From Ignavibacterium sp. (GTDB lineage: Bacteria > Bacteroidota > Ignavibacteria > Ignavibacteriales > Ignavibacteriaceae), in NCBI GenBank assembly GCA_018335755.1, contig JAGXRK010000001.1:1-64000 (forward strand): a DNA stretch of 64,000 bases. The letters run 5' to 3'. The translations under genes were made by a program, and so were the position numbers. Below, in pieces: positions 52,336 through 63,300 of this stretch. The first letter of the stretch is position 1; each line of letters opens with the position of its first letter. The notes under the pieces were generated by a model that did not search any database, was not told where the DNA came from, and saw only the letters and a list, made by a program, of their open reading frames with translations.

Positions 52336-55300
52336 ATGGTATCCTTTAAATGTAAAAATCTATTCCGCTGCCTTAGCATTCTCATAATAATTTCGGTTAA
52401 CTCCGCTTTATACACTCAATCACTTCGCTTCAATCATATAACAACGACAAACGGACTTTCAAACAATTCTGTTAATGATATTATTCAGGATAAAACAGGT
52501 TTTTTATGGCTCGCCACAGATGACGGACTGAACAGATTTGATGGTTACCAGTTTAAAGTATTTAGACATAGCACAGATAAGAACAATTCAATTTCAGATA
52601 ATTCTCTGTTATCTCTGATGCTTGACAGTAAAGACAATATCTGGATTGGATCAAGAAGCGGATGGTTAAACTGTTATGATCCGGTAAAAGATTATTTCAC
52701 TAAATGGAAAATTGAATCTGATCTGATTATGGAAAACAGCATTACATCCCTTTACGAGGACAGCAGGCGAAAAATATGGATAGGCACTTACAGGAGCGGC
52801 GTGTACAGACTTGATCCGGTATCCGGGCAGATAAATCACTGGGAAAACAAATCAGATGACAGCACTTCTTTAAGTCAAAATTATATATCATCCATTCTTG
52901 AAGATGATGAAGGTAATATCTGGATTGGGACTTACTATGGATTGAGTAAATTTAATCCGTCTAGTGAGCAGTATGGATTCGAAAGATTTTACAGACATTC
53001 TGATTTATCTAATCAAGTAACTGATAATATTATCTGGGCCCTCAGCCGTTCAAAGTATAATCCTGAGAAAATCTGGATAGGTACCGCAAATGGTTTGCTT
53101 TGCTATAATACTTACAACAAGTCGTTTACAGAATACTTAATACCAAACCCTGATAACCTTCAATTTGGAATATCCGCAGGTTCGGTAATTGAAGAATTGC
53201 ATTTAGGTGAATTAATATTATGGATAGATTCCTATGCAGGACTCAACAGATTAAATCTGAGTAATGGAGAAACAACCAGGTTTCTCTCAGATAAGAATAG
53301 CCCTAATAGTTTGGCGAGCAATCAAATTCATAAAATGATAAAGGACAAATCAGGGGTTTTCTGGTTCGCAACAAATAACGGCTTAAGCTATTTTACTTCT
53401 AAGAGCACAAGGTTTAATGATCTAACCTACGGAAGTATTAAAGTCCATAACTACGAATTAATAAAAAAGAAAAATGTAAACGCTATTATTAAAACAACGG
53501 ATAATAGATTATGGTTTGGAACCAGTGAAGGATTAATTTTTGCTTCTAATATAAATGAAAAACTAGAGTTCAATAAAATTATTGGATCCGAAAAGCTAAA
53601 TATATGGTCACTCAGTCACGGAATATCAAATGATATTTGGATAGGCACATATGGAGCAGGTTTATATCGGCTTGATTTACTAACCGGAAAGCTTAAGAGT
53701 ATTCCCCTTTTTAGCAGCGGCTTATATCCTGAGTCTGTAAAATATAACAAGGCAGTGCATTGTGATAATAGTGGCATTGTCTGGATAGGGTATTGGGGAT
53801 ATGGGCTGATAAAATTTAATAGTAACTCCGGAGAAGTAAAGGTCTGGCAAAATGATCATAAAAATCCTAATAGTTTGAGTCACGATGATGTTTGGGTTAT
53901 TTATCAGGATAGTAAGGGAAGGATTTGGGCAGGCACTAACGGAGGCGGGTTAAATTTATACGACGCACAGAATAATAAGTTTTATAATTGGACGGCAGAT
54001 GAAAATGACCCTAACTCTTTAAGTGGAAATAATATTTATTCAATCTGTGAAAGTTCATATTCATCAAAAAAAATAAAAAATAATAATTCAGCTGCAGAGA
54101 AAAATACAGTTTTATGGATCGGCACCAATAACGGTCTGAACCGGTTTGAAGTTGATGAAAGAACAAGCAATGATCTATCATCATTACAAACAAATATTAA
54201 ACACTATTCTATAAAAGACGGACTGTCAAACAATTCAATTAAAAGTATTGTTGAAGATGATGACGGAAATTTATGGTTCGGAACCAGTTCCGGCATTTCC
54301 TTTTTTAATTTAAGCACAAATGATTTTTTTAACTTTAATGCTTCTGATGGCGTTACAGGAACAGTATTCAACTTTTCTTCGGCACTCAAGGACGAAAACG
54401 GAATTGTATTTTTAGGCAGCAATGAGGGAATTAACTTTTTTAATCCTGATGATATAGATTTGTCAAATTTCAGCCCAACGGTTGTTTTAACTGAATTCCA
54501 GATTTTTAATCAATCTGTTTTAGTTGGTGATGATTCACCACTGAAGAAAAACATTTATCATTCAAAAGAAATTGTGCTTTCACATTCACAAAATGTTTTT
54601 TCATTTCAATTTGCGGCACTTGAGTTTGCTTCGCCTGAAGCGATTCAGTATGCTTATAAGATGGAAGGATTCGATGCGGATTGGGTAAATATAGGAAACA
54701 GGAGATTTGTTACTTATACAAACCTTAACCCCGGCGATTATATTTTTAAGGTGAAATCAACCAACAGCGATGGAATTTGGAAAGATAATTTTTCTTTAGT
54801 AAAAGTTATCATAACACCTCCGTGGTGGCAAACAATATGGGCAATCGGTTTATATGTCGTAATTTTTATTTTGGGAATTTGGGGCATTATAAGATTCCAG
54901 ATCAACAGAGCAAAGCTTCAGCACGAACTGAAAATGCGCGAATTTGAATCTCATCATATTCGCGAAGTTGAAAGTATGAAGTCCCGCTTTTTTGCAAACC
55001 TTTCACACGAGTTCAGGACACCTTTAACTTTGATAAAAGGGCCTCTTGAACAATTGTTAAATGGAAAAGTTAACAAAAACACGACCGGGCTTTACAAGAT
55101 GGCTTTAAGAAATACCGAAAAGCTTCAGAATCTTATTGATGAGTTACTGGAACTTTCAAAACTTGAAATTGAAAAAATCCCACTTAACAAAGAACAGCAT
55201 AATATTGTATATCTGCTTCAATCAATTGCAGGCACATTTAATCCGCTTGCGGAACAAAAAAATATTTTGTTTGTATTTAAAACAGAGCTTGAATCACTAA

Positions 55301-56562
55301 TAATTAACCTTGATAAAGATAAACTTGAGAAGATAATCAATAATCTGCTAAGCAATGCTTTTAAATTTGCACCGGCTGGAGGCATTGTAAATATTGAATT
55401 AAAAACAGAGAGTAAAGAGGATACTGCTTTTGCAAAAGTCATAGTAACTGATAACGGGATAGGAATTCCGGAGGAACATCTTACAAAGGTATTCAATCGC
55501 TTTTACCAGGTGGAAGAAAATGTGAATAAAAAAGTAACTGGTTCAGGAATAGGTTTAGCATTGGTTAAGGAACTCGTAACTCTTCACCAGTGGGATATAA
55601 ATGTCAGCAGCGTTCCGGGAAAAGAAACAAGCTTTGCTTTGTATATACCTTTAACAAAAGAAGAGCTAAACAGTATATCGTATGTTAAAGACGAACTTCC
55701 GGATAATTATAATGAAGCCGTGTGGGAAGAAAATAATTATGATGAGGGCACAGAAAGCGACAAGTCTTTACATAACTATGATAAACCTGTTGTATTGTTT
55801 GTTGATGATTCAGAAGATATACGGGCCTATGTAACTTTATTACTTCAGGACGATTATAATTTACTTGTTGCTGATAATGCAAAAAACGCAATGGATCTTT
55901 CTGTACAAAATATACCGGACCTGGTTTTAAGTGATGTAATGATGCCTGAGATTGATGGAATAGAATTATGTAATATGCTTAAGAGTAATAGTAAAACGAG
56001 CCATATACCTGTAATACTGCTCACTGCAAAAGTAACAAAGGAAAGCAGACTTGAAGGTCTTGAAAGCGGTGCAGATGATTACATGACAAAGCCCTTTAAT
56101 AATGAAGAGCTTGCTGTTCGTATAAAAAATTTAATAGAACAAAGAAAGAACCTTCGTGAAAAATTCAGCAAAGAGATAAATGTTCAACCGGCTGGATTAG
56201 CAAGCAATACACTTGACGAAGAGTTTATGAAAAAGATTTACGAACGCATAAACCAGAACCTGGGAAATCCAAACTACGATACGGATCATCTTGCAAATGA
56301 ATTATATATTAGCAGACGACAACTTCATAGAAAACTTCAGGCATTAACAGGGCACACTCCGGGTGAGTTTATGCGGACATTAAGAATGAAGCAGGCAGCA
56401 AAGATGCTTTTAGAAAAAAGGTTCAGCATAACGCAAATTGCTTATGAAGTCGGATTCGGAAGCCCTGCGCAATTTACAAGAGCATTTAAAAAACATTTTG
56501 ACTGCCTTCCATCAGAATTCAATAACAGATACACGAATCTTCCGGATAGAAAAGCTCACTAA
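52336..56562 (+). CDS. Hybrid two-component system regulator (HTCS)
   Basis: The 1408-aa one-polypeptide signalling protein has a signal peptide (1-27). Two seven-bladed propellers of reg_prop repeats follow (about 35-750; repeated DxxGxxWxGTxxGL patterns), and then a Y_Y_Y domain (about 755-825). After a membrane helix (about 835-855) comes a histidine kinase with His891 in NLSHEFRTP and ATP-binding motifs NNLLSNAFKFAP and DNGIGIPEEH. A receiver domain has the phospho-acceptor Asp1200 in LVLSDVMMPE, and an AraC HTH closes the protein (about 1300-1400). HTCSs usually sense a glycan and switch on a utilisation locus; no susC/susD or glycoside hydrolase gene lies nearby. Confidence 0.95.
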   Translation: MVSFKCKNLFRCLSILIIISVNSALYTQSLRFNHITTTNGLSNNSVNDIIQDKTGFLWLATDDGLNRFDGYQFKVFRHSTDKNNSISDNSLLSLMLDSKDNIWIGSRSGWLNCYDPVKDYFTKWKIESDLIMENSITSLYEDSRRKIWIGTYRSGVYRLDPVSGQINHWENKSDDSTSLSQNYISSILEDDEGNIWIGTYYGLSKFNPSSEQYGFERFYRHSDLSNQVTDNIIWALSRSKYNPEKIWIGTANGLLCYNTYNKSFTEYLIPNPDNLQFGISAGSVIEELHLGELILWIDSYAGLNRLNLSNGETTRFLSDKNSPNSLASNQIHKMIKDKSGVFWFATNNGLSYFTSKSTRFNDLTYGSIKVHNYELIKKKNVNAIIKTTDNRLWFGTSEGLIFASNINEKLEFNKIIGSEKLNIWSLSHGISNDIWIGTYGAGLYRLDLLTGKLKSIPLFSSGLYPESVKYNKAVHCDNSGIVWIGYWGYGLIKFNSNSGEVKVWQNDHKNPNSLSHDDVWVIYQDSKGRIWAGTNGGGLNLYDAQNNKFYNWTADENDPNSLSGNNIYSICESSYSSKKIKNNNSAAEKNTVLWIGTNNGLNRFEVDERTSNDLSSLQTNIKHYSIKDGLSNNSIKSIVEDDDGNLWFGTSSGISFFNLSTNDFFNFNASDGVTGTVFNFSSALKDENGIVFLGSNEGINFFNPDDIDLSNFSPTVVLTEFQIFNQSVLVGDDSPLKKNIYHSKEIVLSHSQNVFSFQFAALEFASPEAIQYAYKMEGFDADWVNIGNRRFVTYTNLNPGDYIFKVKSTNSDGIWKDNFSLVKVIITPPWWQTIWAIGLYVVIFILGIWGIIRFQINRAKLQHELKMREFESHHIREVESMKSRFFANLSHEFRTPLTLIKGPLEQLLNGKVNKNTTGLYKMALRNTEKLQNLIDELLELSKLEIEKIPLNKEQHNIVYLLQSIAGTFNPLAEQKNILFVFKTELESLIINLDKDKLEKIINNLLSNAFKFAPAGGIVNIELKTESKEDTAFAKVIVTDNGIGIPEEHLTKVFNRFYQVEENVNKKVTGSGIGLALVKELVTLHQWDINVSSVPGKETSFALYIPLTKEELNSISYVKDELPDNYNEAVWEENNYDEGTESDKSLHNYDKPVVLFVDDSEDIRAYVTLLLQDDYNLLVADNAKNAMDLSVQNIPDLVLSDVMMPEIDGIELCNMLKSNSKTSHIPVILLTAKVTKESRLEGLESGADDYMTKPFNNEELAVRIKNLIEQRKNLREKFSKEINVQPAGLASNTLDEEFMKKIYERINQNLGNPNYDTDHLANELYISRRQLHRKLQALTGHTPGEFMRTLRMKQAAKMLLEKRFSITQIAYEVGFGSPAQFTRAFKKHFDCLPSEFNNRYTNLPDRKAH

Positions 56563-56795
56563 AAGGCGGCACTCTCTAAAACTCTTTTGGTCAATTATAA
56601 TCACCTACCACAAACATTTGCACTTTAGCAATATTTGATTTTTTAAAGGTGGCTTTGTCCCAAAAAAGCAAAAGAAAGTCACACAACAGCAATATGCGTC
56701 TTTACCCATAGTGTACATTATACCCAGACATAATTCAAATATTTTATATCTCAAACCCATTTAACAATCAATTTTTAATAGAAAAACGGATTGTC

Positions 56796-56981
56796 ATGAA
56801 ACATTTTAAAAAGGCACGGAAAACTGGTGTTCTGAAGGATAATAAAAGAATGTTTGACGAGAACTATATATCACAAATACAAAAACAGGAAAAAATGTTT
56901 TCAATTGGGATCTACGCATTAATTATAATAATAACAATTTCGTTAATGCTCATACTTTTTAATGTACTGTTGAAGGTCTGA
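56796..56981 (+). CDS. Possible small single-pass membrane protein
   Basis: The 61-residue frame has a basic, soluble N-terminus (KKARKTGVLKDNKRMF) and one clear membrane helix (residues 36-59; IGIYALIIIITISLMLILF) with a positive-inside arrangement. No strong Shine-Dalgarno and no recognisable family. It is kept because the composition is protein-like and it stands alone in a long gap, but it could be chance. Confidence 0.35.
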   Translation: MKHFKKARKTGVLKDNKRMFDENYISQIQKQEKMFSIGIYALIIIITISLMLILFNVLLKV

Positions 56982-57177
56982 CCGACTGTTTTATTAATAA
57001 TTTGCTTTTAAGTGATATAAGATAATTGATTTTAAGTAATTCTGGTTCGTCAGGAGGTGATCTGTTTAACAAAGAAAAATGGGACTTACGTGGCGAAGCT
57101 GCAAGTAATAAGTAAATGTAAAAGTAGAAGCAAGAGAAATTTATTAAATATTTCGATTGGTGGGAAGGAAGCACAAT

Positions 57178-57208
57178 AGCTCGCAGCTTAATCTTCAGGC
57201 TGCGGGCT
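57178..57208 (+). terminator. Hairpin terminator
   Basis: AGCTCGCAGC (57178-57187) pairs with GCTGCGGGCT (57199-57208), ten pairs with one G-U, followed by TTCTT. It would end a transcript coming from the 56.8-57.1 kb region, hinting at a transcribed unit there. Confidence 0.75.
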
Positions 57209-57295
57209 TTCTTATCAATCTAAATTCATAATCAAAGGTATGATTAATATAGCTTGTGAAAAAAAGAATGGCACACTCATCAACACGGGAATTGA

Positions 57296-59452
57296 ATGGA
57301 ATCTTTAATAGGAAAAACAATAGATAACTACCGCATACTTGAAGTAATCGGCAGAGGCGGAATGGGTGTTGTGTTTAAAGCTCTTGATGATAACCTTGAT
57401 AAAATTGTAGCTCTTAAAATGATCGATCCTTTTTTGGCAAAGGATGAAAATTTTGTTCGCAGGTTTAAAACTGAAGCAAAAGCTTTAGCCAAACTTGAAA
57501 ATCCCTATATAGTGGGTGTGCATGCTCTCAGGAATACTGAAGCCGGTCTTTTTATGGTAATGGAGTATGTAGAATCCAGACCTCTTTCACATTATTTAAG
57601 AGATAACGGTCCCTTTAATCTTAAAGATACGGTTTCAGTTCTTAAACAACTTTTGGATGCAATTGGTCATGCTCATCAGGTTGGTGTAATTCACCGGGAT
57701 ATAAAACCAAGTAATATTCTATTATGCGACAATGGCAAAGTAAAGGTTACAGATTTTGGTTTAGCCAAGGTAGTGCAGCAGAAAGACGGGGCAAGTACTG
57801 TTACACAAACAAGAGCAGGAACACTTTATTATATGTCACCAGAGCAGATAAAGGGATTAAAAAATGTTGATATACGAAGCGATCTTTATTCCTTAGGAAT
57901 GACTCTTTATGAAATGCTGACCGGCCGTGTTCCTTTTGATAAAACAGACTCTGATTTTACAATTCAAAGACAAATTGTTGATGGGGAAATACCTTCACCA
58001 ATCAAATTCAATACTGAAATTCCTAAAAAACTAAGTAAGATAATTCAAAAAGCAATTAGTAAAGAACCCGAAAAAAGATATCAAACTGCAGGTGAGATGC
58101 TCGATGATATATTAAAGTTTGAAAAAGAAATATTAACAGAAACAAAAACAAAAAAATCAGTACCGAAAGAAAAACCTAAACCTGCTTTACCTAAAGGCGA
58201 TGCTACTAAAAAGTATTTGAAGCTTATTTCTGTTTTTGCTTCGTTCGCTATTCTGATTGCCGCCGGGTTTTTGTATTTCTTACTCTCTTCGAATGGAAAT
58301 GAACAGGTTGATTCGATACTTTCAATAACAACAAATCCTGATAACTCAGAAATAATTATCGATGATGTTCATATAGGTAACTCACCGGTAGAAAAATATA
58401 AAGTAAACAACGATAAGGCGATCAATATAAAAATTAAAAAAACAGGGTACTTTACCTTTGATACTTCTTTGACTTTTCAAAAAGGCAGTAATGAAAATTT
58501 AAAAATAAATCTTATAGATATTATAGAAGAAGTTTCAGTAATGGAAACAGAACCAAAAGAGGTAGCTACAACAACAAATTATGGCAGTTTGAAAATAATG
58601 ACAAAACCGGAGGAAGCCTCGATTTTTCTAAATGGAAAACCATCTGGATCTACACCATATGAAAATAAAATGCTTGCGGCCGGTACATACAGAGTTTTGA
58701 TTCGTAAGAAAGGGTTCCTTGATATAAATCAGTCAGTAAAAATCGTTTCAGACAAAGTAATTACTGTTGAAAAAGATCTAACACCGGCAGTTAAATTAAC
58801 TATTAATTCTGATCCGGCAGATGCAGTAGTAATCATAAATGATAAGCCGGCAGGTAAAACTCCTTATATAAATAATCAAACGGTCATCGACGATTATAAT
58901 GTTATCGTTAAGAAATCAGGATTCAAAACCAGTTCAGAAAAAATAAAGATAACTGATAATAAGACAGACCGGGAGATTAATATAAAACTGGAACCATTGG
59001 TTGCAAAAGTACAGATTCTTGTCAGGCCATTCGGCAGCATATATATAAATGAACAGCTAAAAGTAAAAGACACTAACGCGCCTTTTAATATTGATCTTCC
59101 CGGCGGTTCACATCAGCTTAAAATAGTTCATCCAACTTTTGGCAGTGCAGTGCGAACCATAAATATTGTTGATGATAAACCTATGAAGTTTAATTTAGAT
59201 TTAAGCCGGATTATGAAACTTACTATTATTTCAAATCCTCCTAACAGTGAAATATTCATTAATGATCAATCATCACAAAAGTATACACCGGCATTACTAA
59301 CATTTACTCCCGGCAGCTATAAAGTACAGGTTAAAAAAGACGGATATAATTTTTCACCGGTTGAAAAAACATATAACATTGGTTCAGAAATTTATGAAGA
59401 ATCGAAAGATAGAGAGGAAAGAATTGAGTTTAAACTTGAAGCGGTAAAATGA
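57296..59452 (+). CDS. Membrane Ser/Thr protein kinase with five PEGA domains
   Basis: The 718-aa protein has a cytosolic Hanks-type kinase (residues 12-275) with the glycine loop GRGGMGVVF, Lys41, catalytic Asp135 in HRDIKPSN, Asp153 in DFG, and SPEQIKG. A membrane helix follows (about 306-328). Then come five exported PEGA domains (about 338-715), each with the S(N)P-x-A/S-x-I-x-I/L-N/D pattern; the second has PEEASIFLNGKPSGSTPY. PEGA domains are thought to bind surface or cell-wall structures, so the protein looks like a receptor kinase. No cognate phosphatase is next to it. The TPR/IPT gene follows after 105 bases. Confidence 0.93.
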   Translation: MESLIGKTIDNYRILEVIGRGGMGVVFKALDDNLDKIVALKMIDPFLAKDENFVRRFKTEAKALAKLENPYIVGVHALRNTEAGLFMVMEYVESRPLSHYLRDNGPFNLKDTVSVLKQLLDAIGHAHQVGVIHRDIKPSNILLCDNGKVKVTDFGLAKVVQQKDGASTVTQTRAGTLYYMSPEQIKGLKNVDIRSDLYSLGMTLYEMLTGRVPFDKTDSDFTIQRQIVDGEIPSPIKFNTEIPKKLSKIIQKAISKEPEKRYQTAGEMLDDILKFEKEILTETKTKKSVPKEKPKPALPKGDATKKYLKLISVFASFAILIAAGFLYFLLSSNGNEQVDSILSITTNPDNSEIIIDDVHIGNSPVEKYKVNNDKAINIKIKKTGYFTFDTSLTFQKGSNENLKINLIDIIEEVSVMETEPKEVATTTNYGSLKIMTKPEEASIFLNGKPSGSTPYENKMLAAGTYRVLIRKKGFLDINQSVKIVSDKVITVEKDLTPAVKLTINSDPADAVVIINDKPAGKTPYINNQTVIDDYNVIVKKSGFKTSSEKIKITDNKTDREINIKLEPLVAKVQILVRPFGSIYINEQLKVKDTNAPFNIDLPGGSHQLKIVHPTFGSAVRTINIVDDKPMKFNLDLSRIMKLTIISNPPNSEIFINDQSSQKYTPALLTFTPGSYKVQVKKDGYNFSPVEKTYNIGSEIYEESKDREERIEFKLEAVK

Positions 59453-59557
59453 TTCTTTTATAATAAAAGTTGATGATATCCGCCCATCATATTAAGAAAA
59501 ATAATTGATGTAATTCAAATTATGATATTTTAACAAATAAGTTAAGAGGAGTAAAAA

Positions 59558-60364
59558 ATGAAAAACTTTATTCTCAAATTTTTCTTATTAACTATCACCC
59601 TGATTCTGCTTCCCGCTTTAACATTAGTAATTCCATTGAATAATTATTTCGAACTATACGCACAAACAGAAGAGCAATGTGAAGAGCAGCTTGCTAAAGC
59701 CGAGGAAGAATACCAGTTAGGTAAATGGACAGAGGCAATTGAATTAATTGAACAGTGTCTGAAAAAACCTAATGTAGCAGAATCAGAAAAAGGCAAAGCA
59801 TACAGGCTGCTTGGACTGGTTTACATTGCAATTCAACTTGAAAAAGAAGCTAACGATGCAGTGAAAAATCTGCTTATAATGGTTCCTAATTATAAAATTG
59901 ATCCCGATAGGGATCCACCTTCGTTAAAAAAAATTATTGATAATACCGCACAGACCCTGAATCCTTTAATTACATCGATTACTCCTAATAAAATTGAAGC
60001 CGGTGAGAAGGGATTCACAATAACAGTTAACGGAAAAAACTTTGTTTACGGTTCAGTAGTAAAATTAAATGGAACAAATAAATCAACCTCGTACATAAGC
60101 TCTGCGGAATTAAAAGCAGAAATACCTCCAGGTGATATTTTAGATGAAGGAGAGATTAACATTAATGTTTACAGCCCCATTCTTGGCGGTAAAACTTCAA
60201 ACTCAGAAAAATTAATTATTGAAAAATCCTCATCGTTTCCATGGACGTGGATTACGGTTGGAGGCGGGGCAATTGTTGCAGCCGTAGTTGCTGTTTTAAC
60301 TTTAGGTGGTGATGATAATGTACCTGAAACAACAATTATAGCCGATCCGCCGGGAAGACCTTAA
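59558..60364 (+). CDS. Exported TPR + IPT/TIG protein with C-terminal membrane helix
   Basis: The 268-aa protein has an N-terminal signal (residues 7-32). TPR-like helices follow (about 38-120; AEEEYQLGKWTEAIELIEQ), then a conserved IDPDRDPPSLKKII piece. An IPT/TIG immunoglobulin-like domain comes next (about 132-222; ITSITPNKIEAGEKGFTITV). A C-terminal membrane helix (about 232-252) ends in a short tail. AGAGGAG lies before the ATG. It is next to the PEGA kinase and 24 bases before the T9SS gene. A scaffold linking envelope and surface is possible, but there is no direct evidence. Confidence 0.75.
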   Translation: MKNFILKFFLLTITLILLPALTLVIPLNNYFELYAQTEEQCEEQLAKAEEEYQLGKWTEAIELIEQCLKKPNVAESEKGKAYRLLGLVYIAIQLEKEANDAVKNLLIMVPNYKIDPDRDPPSLKKIIDNTAQTLNPLITSITPNKIEAGEKGFTITVNGKNFVYGSVVKLNGTNKSTSYISSAELKAEIPPGDILDEGEININVYSPILGGKTSNSEKLIIEKSSSFPWTWITVGGGAIVAAVVAVLTLGGDDNVPETTIIADPPGRP

Positions 60365-60388
60365 AGTTTTATTAAAGGAGAAAATAAA

Positions 60389-63300
60389 ATGAAAACCAAA
60401 TCAATACTTATTCTTATAATTATTGTGATGCTGTTTGCTCCTCACACTATTCCGGAACAACCATTTTTTAATTTACACAATAAAGGGGCTAATGGTAAAA
60501 TCGTGGCAGAAAAATTTATGAGTTCAATTACTCTCACTTCTCCAAACGGCGGAGATAGTATTACTGCGGGTACAGCATATCAAATAACCTGGACAAGTGA
60601 TGCCATAGAAAATGTAAAGATAGATTATTCAACTAACAATGGGGCAAATTGGATTACTATCATCAATTCAACACCTGCTGTTACAGGAAGTTATAGCTGG
60701 TTAGTCCCAAATACACCTTCTGAAAATTGTAAAGTGTTAGTAAGCGATGTATCCAACGCATTGATTAATGATCAAAGTAATAATGTTTTTATAATAATAC
60801 CATATCCTCCTCCAGTTATAACTTTCTCTGTTGATATGAGTTTTATCTCTCCACCTATTACTGAGAATGATATAATTGCCGTCAGAGGTAAATTCTCTCC
60901 TTTGAGCTGGTTTCAGAATTATGAATTACAGTTAGCTAATAATAAGACTTATAAAAAAACAATAAACTTTGAACCATCAATAATCGACAGTATTCTGGAG
61001 TACAAATTTGTAATCGATAGACCAGGCTCCGGAATACAGTGGGAGCAGAATGTTGGGCCTGGCGATGGTGGTAACAGAGTTTATGTTATACAACCGGGTG
61101 AAATTGAATTACCAACGGTTTATTTTGATAGTACTTCACGCTTCATTGATTTTGAAACACTTGGACAGAATTTTGACTGGACCATCTTTGGCAATGGTCC
61201 GGGAGGGATTGAAACAGATTTTACTGTAGCTTTAAATCCGGACATTGAGGGTGTAAATTCATCACAACATTGCGGAAAATATATTGTAAGGTCAGATGCT
61301 GAACCATGGTCAGGTGTAACTACTGAAAACATAGAGTCTTTTGTTTTGTCGATATACAATAGTACAATTAAAGTAATGGTCTATAAAGATGTCATTTCTA
61401 ATTTTAATCTTAAACTGGAGGGACCTGAACTGAACGAAGATTACAATGTTTCAAATACAATCACTAATCAGTGGGAAATACTTACTTTCGATTACTCACC
61501 TCACATAGGAAAAACAGTTAATAAATTAACAATCATTCCGGATCTTGTAACCGTTAGAAATTCAGCCAGCATCAACTATTTTGATAATATTTCATTTGGG
61601 CCACAATCATCAATAACACTAACATCGCCCAATGGCGGGGAAATCTGGTTTGCAAACTCAGTAGGAACGATTAGCTGGGTAAGTGAATCAATTGAAAATG
61701 TAAAAATTGATTATTCAACTAACAATGGAGCAAATTGGATTAATGTTGTTCAATCAATTCCGGCTGATAATGGAAGTTATGATTGGATAGTACCAAATAC
61801 ACCATCAACTAATTGTAAAGTGCTTATCAGCGATGTATCAAATGCATTGTTGAAGGACGAAAGTGATGCTGTTTTTACTATTAGTGCGGCAGTATTGCCC
61901 GCGATACAATTAACTTCTCCAAATGGTGGAGAAAACTGGCCCGGAGGATCAGAACAGAATATTACCTGGATAAGCAATGACATTTCAAACATTAAAATTG
62001 ATTACACAACCAACAGCGGAACTAATTGGATTAATATAGTACCATCTGTAACAGCTGCCGGTGGAAGTTTTAGCTGGACAGTACCCAATACACCATCTGA
62101 AAATTGTGCAGTTCTGGTTAGCGATATTAACAATGCGCTTCTTAATGATCAGAGTGATGATAAATTTACCATCAGTCCGCAAATAACACCGGAAATAATT
62201 GTAACATCCCCCAACGGCGGGGAAAACTGGCAGAGCGGCGCATTAAAAAATATAACCTGGACAAGCGCCGTTGTTACAAATTTAAAGATTGATTATTCAA
62301 CAAATAATGGTACAAATTGGGTAAACATAGTTGCTTCAACACCAGCATCATCGGCAACTTATGCCTGGACAGTTCCCAGCACACCATCAACTAACTGTAA
62401 AGTTTTGATAAGTGATGTGAATAATGCACTTATAAATGATCAAAGTAACAATGTATTTTCAATATTTAATTACAACACAGGTTTAACCATAAATACCAGT
62501 GTTAACTTTGGGGATGTAACAAAAACCAGCAGTTATAAGGCAATCGGTTTACCTGGCAATGTTAATATTCCATTAGCAAGTATGATGACCGGAAATCCCG
62601 GAAAAGATAACGACTGGCGAGCTTTCTGGGATAATGGAACTTCACCACTAATTGAATTTAACGGCAGCAATACATTTACATTTATACCCGGTAAAGCATT
62701 TTTTGTTATAAGTAAAAATCAGATTGTAATAAATCAAAATGTCAGTGCTGTTCAACTTGCGGCTGATAATACATACTCAATACCAATTCATAATGAATGG
62801 AATTTAATTTCAAATCCGTTTGATAAAACAATTCCCTGGAGTAGTGTACAAGCTGCAAATAGTTTAACACAGCCAATGCATCACTTCCAAAACGGTAGTT
62901 ATAATAGCCCGGCAAACTTAGAACCATATAATGGATATTATTTCTTTAATAGCAATGGATTGACTGCACTTAAAATTCCATATAGCATATCGGGTTTTCT
63001 TGAAAAAAGAGATTCTCCAGATAAAAAAGAATTAGAGATTAAACTTGGCTCAGGTAACGAAAATAAATCTCAAGTCACCATTGGGTTCTCTGAATTTGCT
63101 GAAATGGGCGTTGATCTTCTTGACATTTTCTCTCCGCCCTCAAAATTTTGTGAAATCAACATAAGCATACATAATAAGAAGATTGAAACATCCTATAAAT
63201 ATCTTAAGAAAGAATATAGAAAAGAAATTAACAAAGGTCAGGAGTTTAATATACTTGTTGAAAACAACTCGGATAGAAACTTAATAATGTTCTTTAGCGG

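Larger units (their letters stand above)
56563..57295. other. Long sparse region (733 bases) around one small ORF
   Basis: Between the HTCS and kinase genes I find only a possible 61-residue gene (56796-56981) and a terminator (57178-57208). Bases 57027-57116 hold a short open frame ending GEAASNK with a ribosome-site-like AGGAGGTGATC in its middle; it has no credible start and may be a decayed gene end or an unrecognised small RNA. Confidence 0.4.

Noticed and set aside
57160..57215. SRP RNA (GGAAGGAAGCA motif)
   Set aside because: Only that short motif matches; the pairing strand with GTCAGG just before it is missing, and the stem that follows is a terminator.
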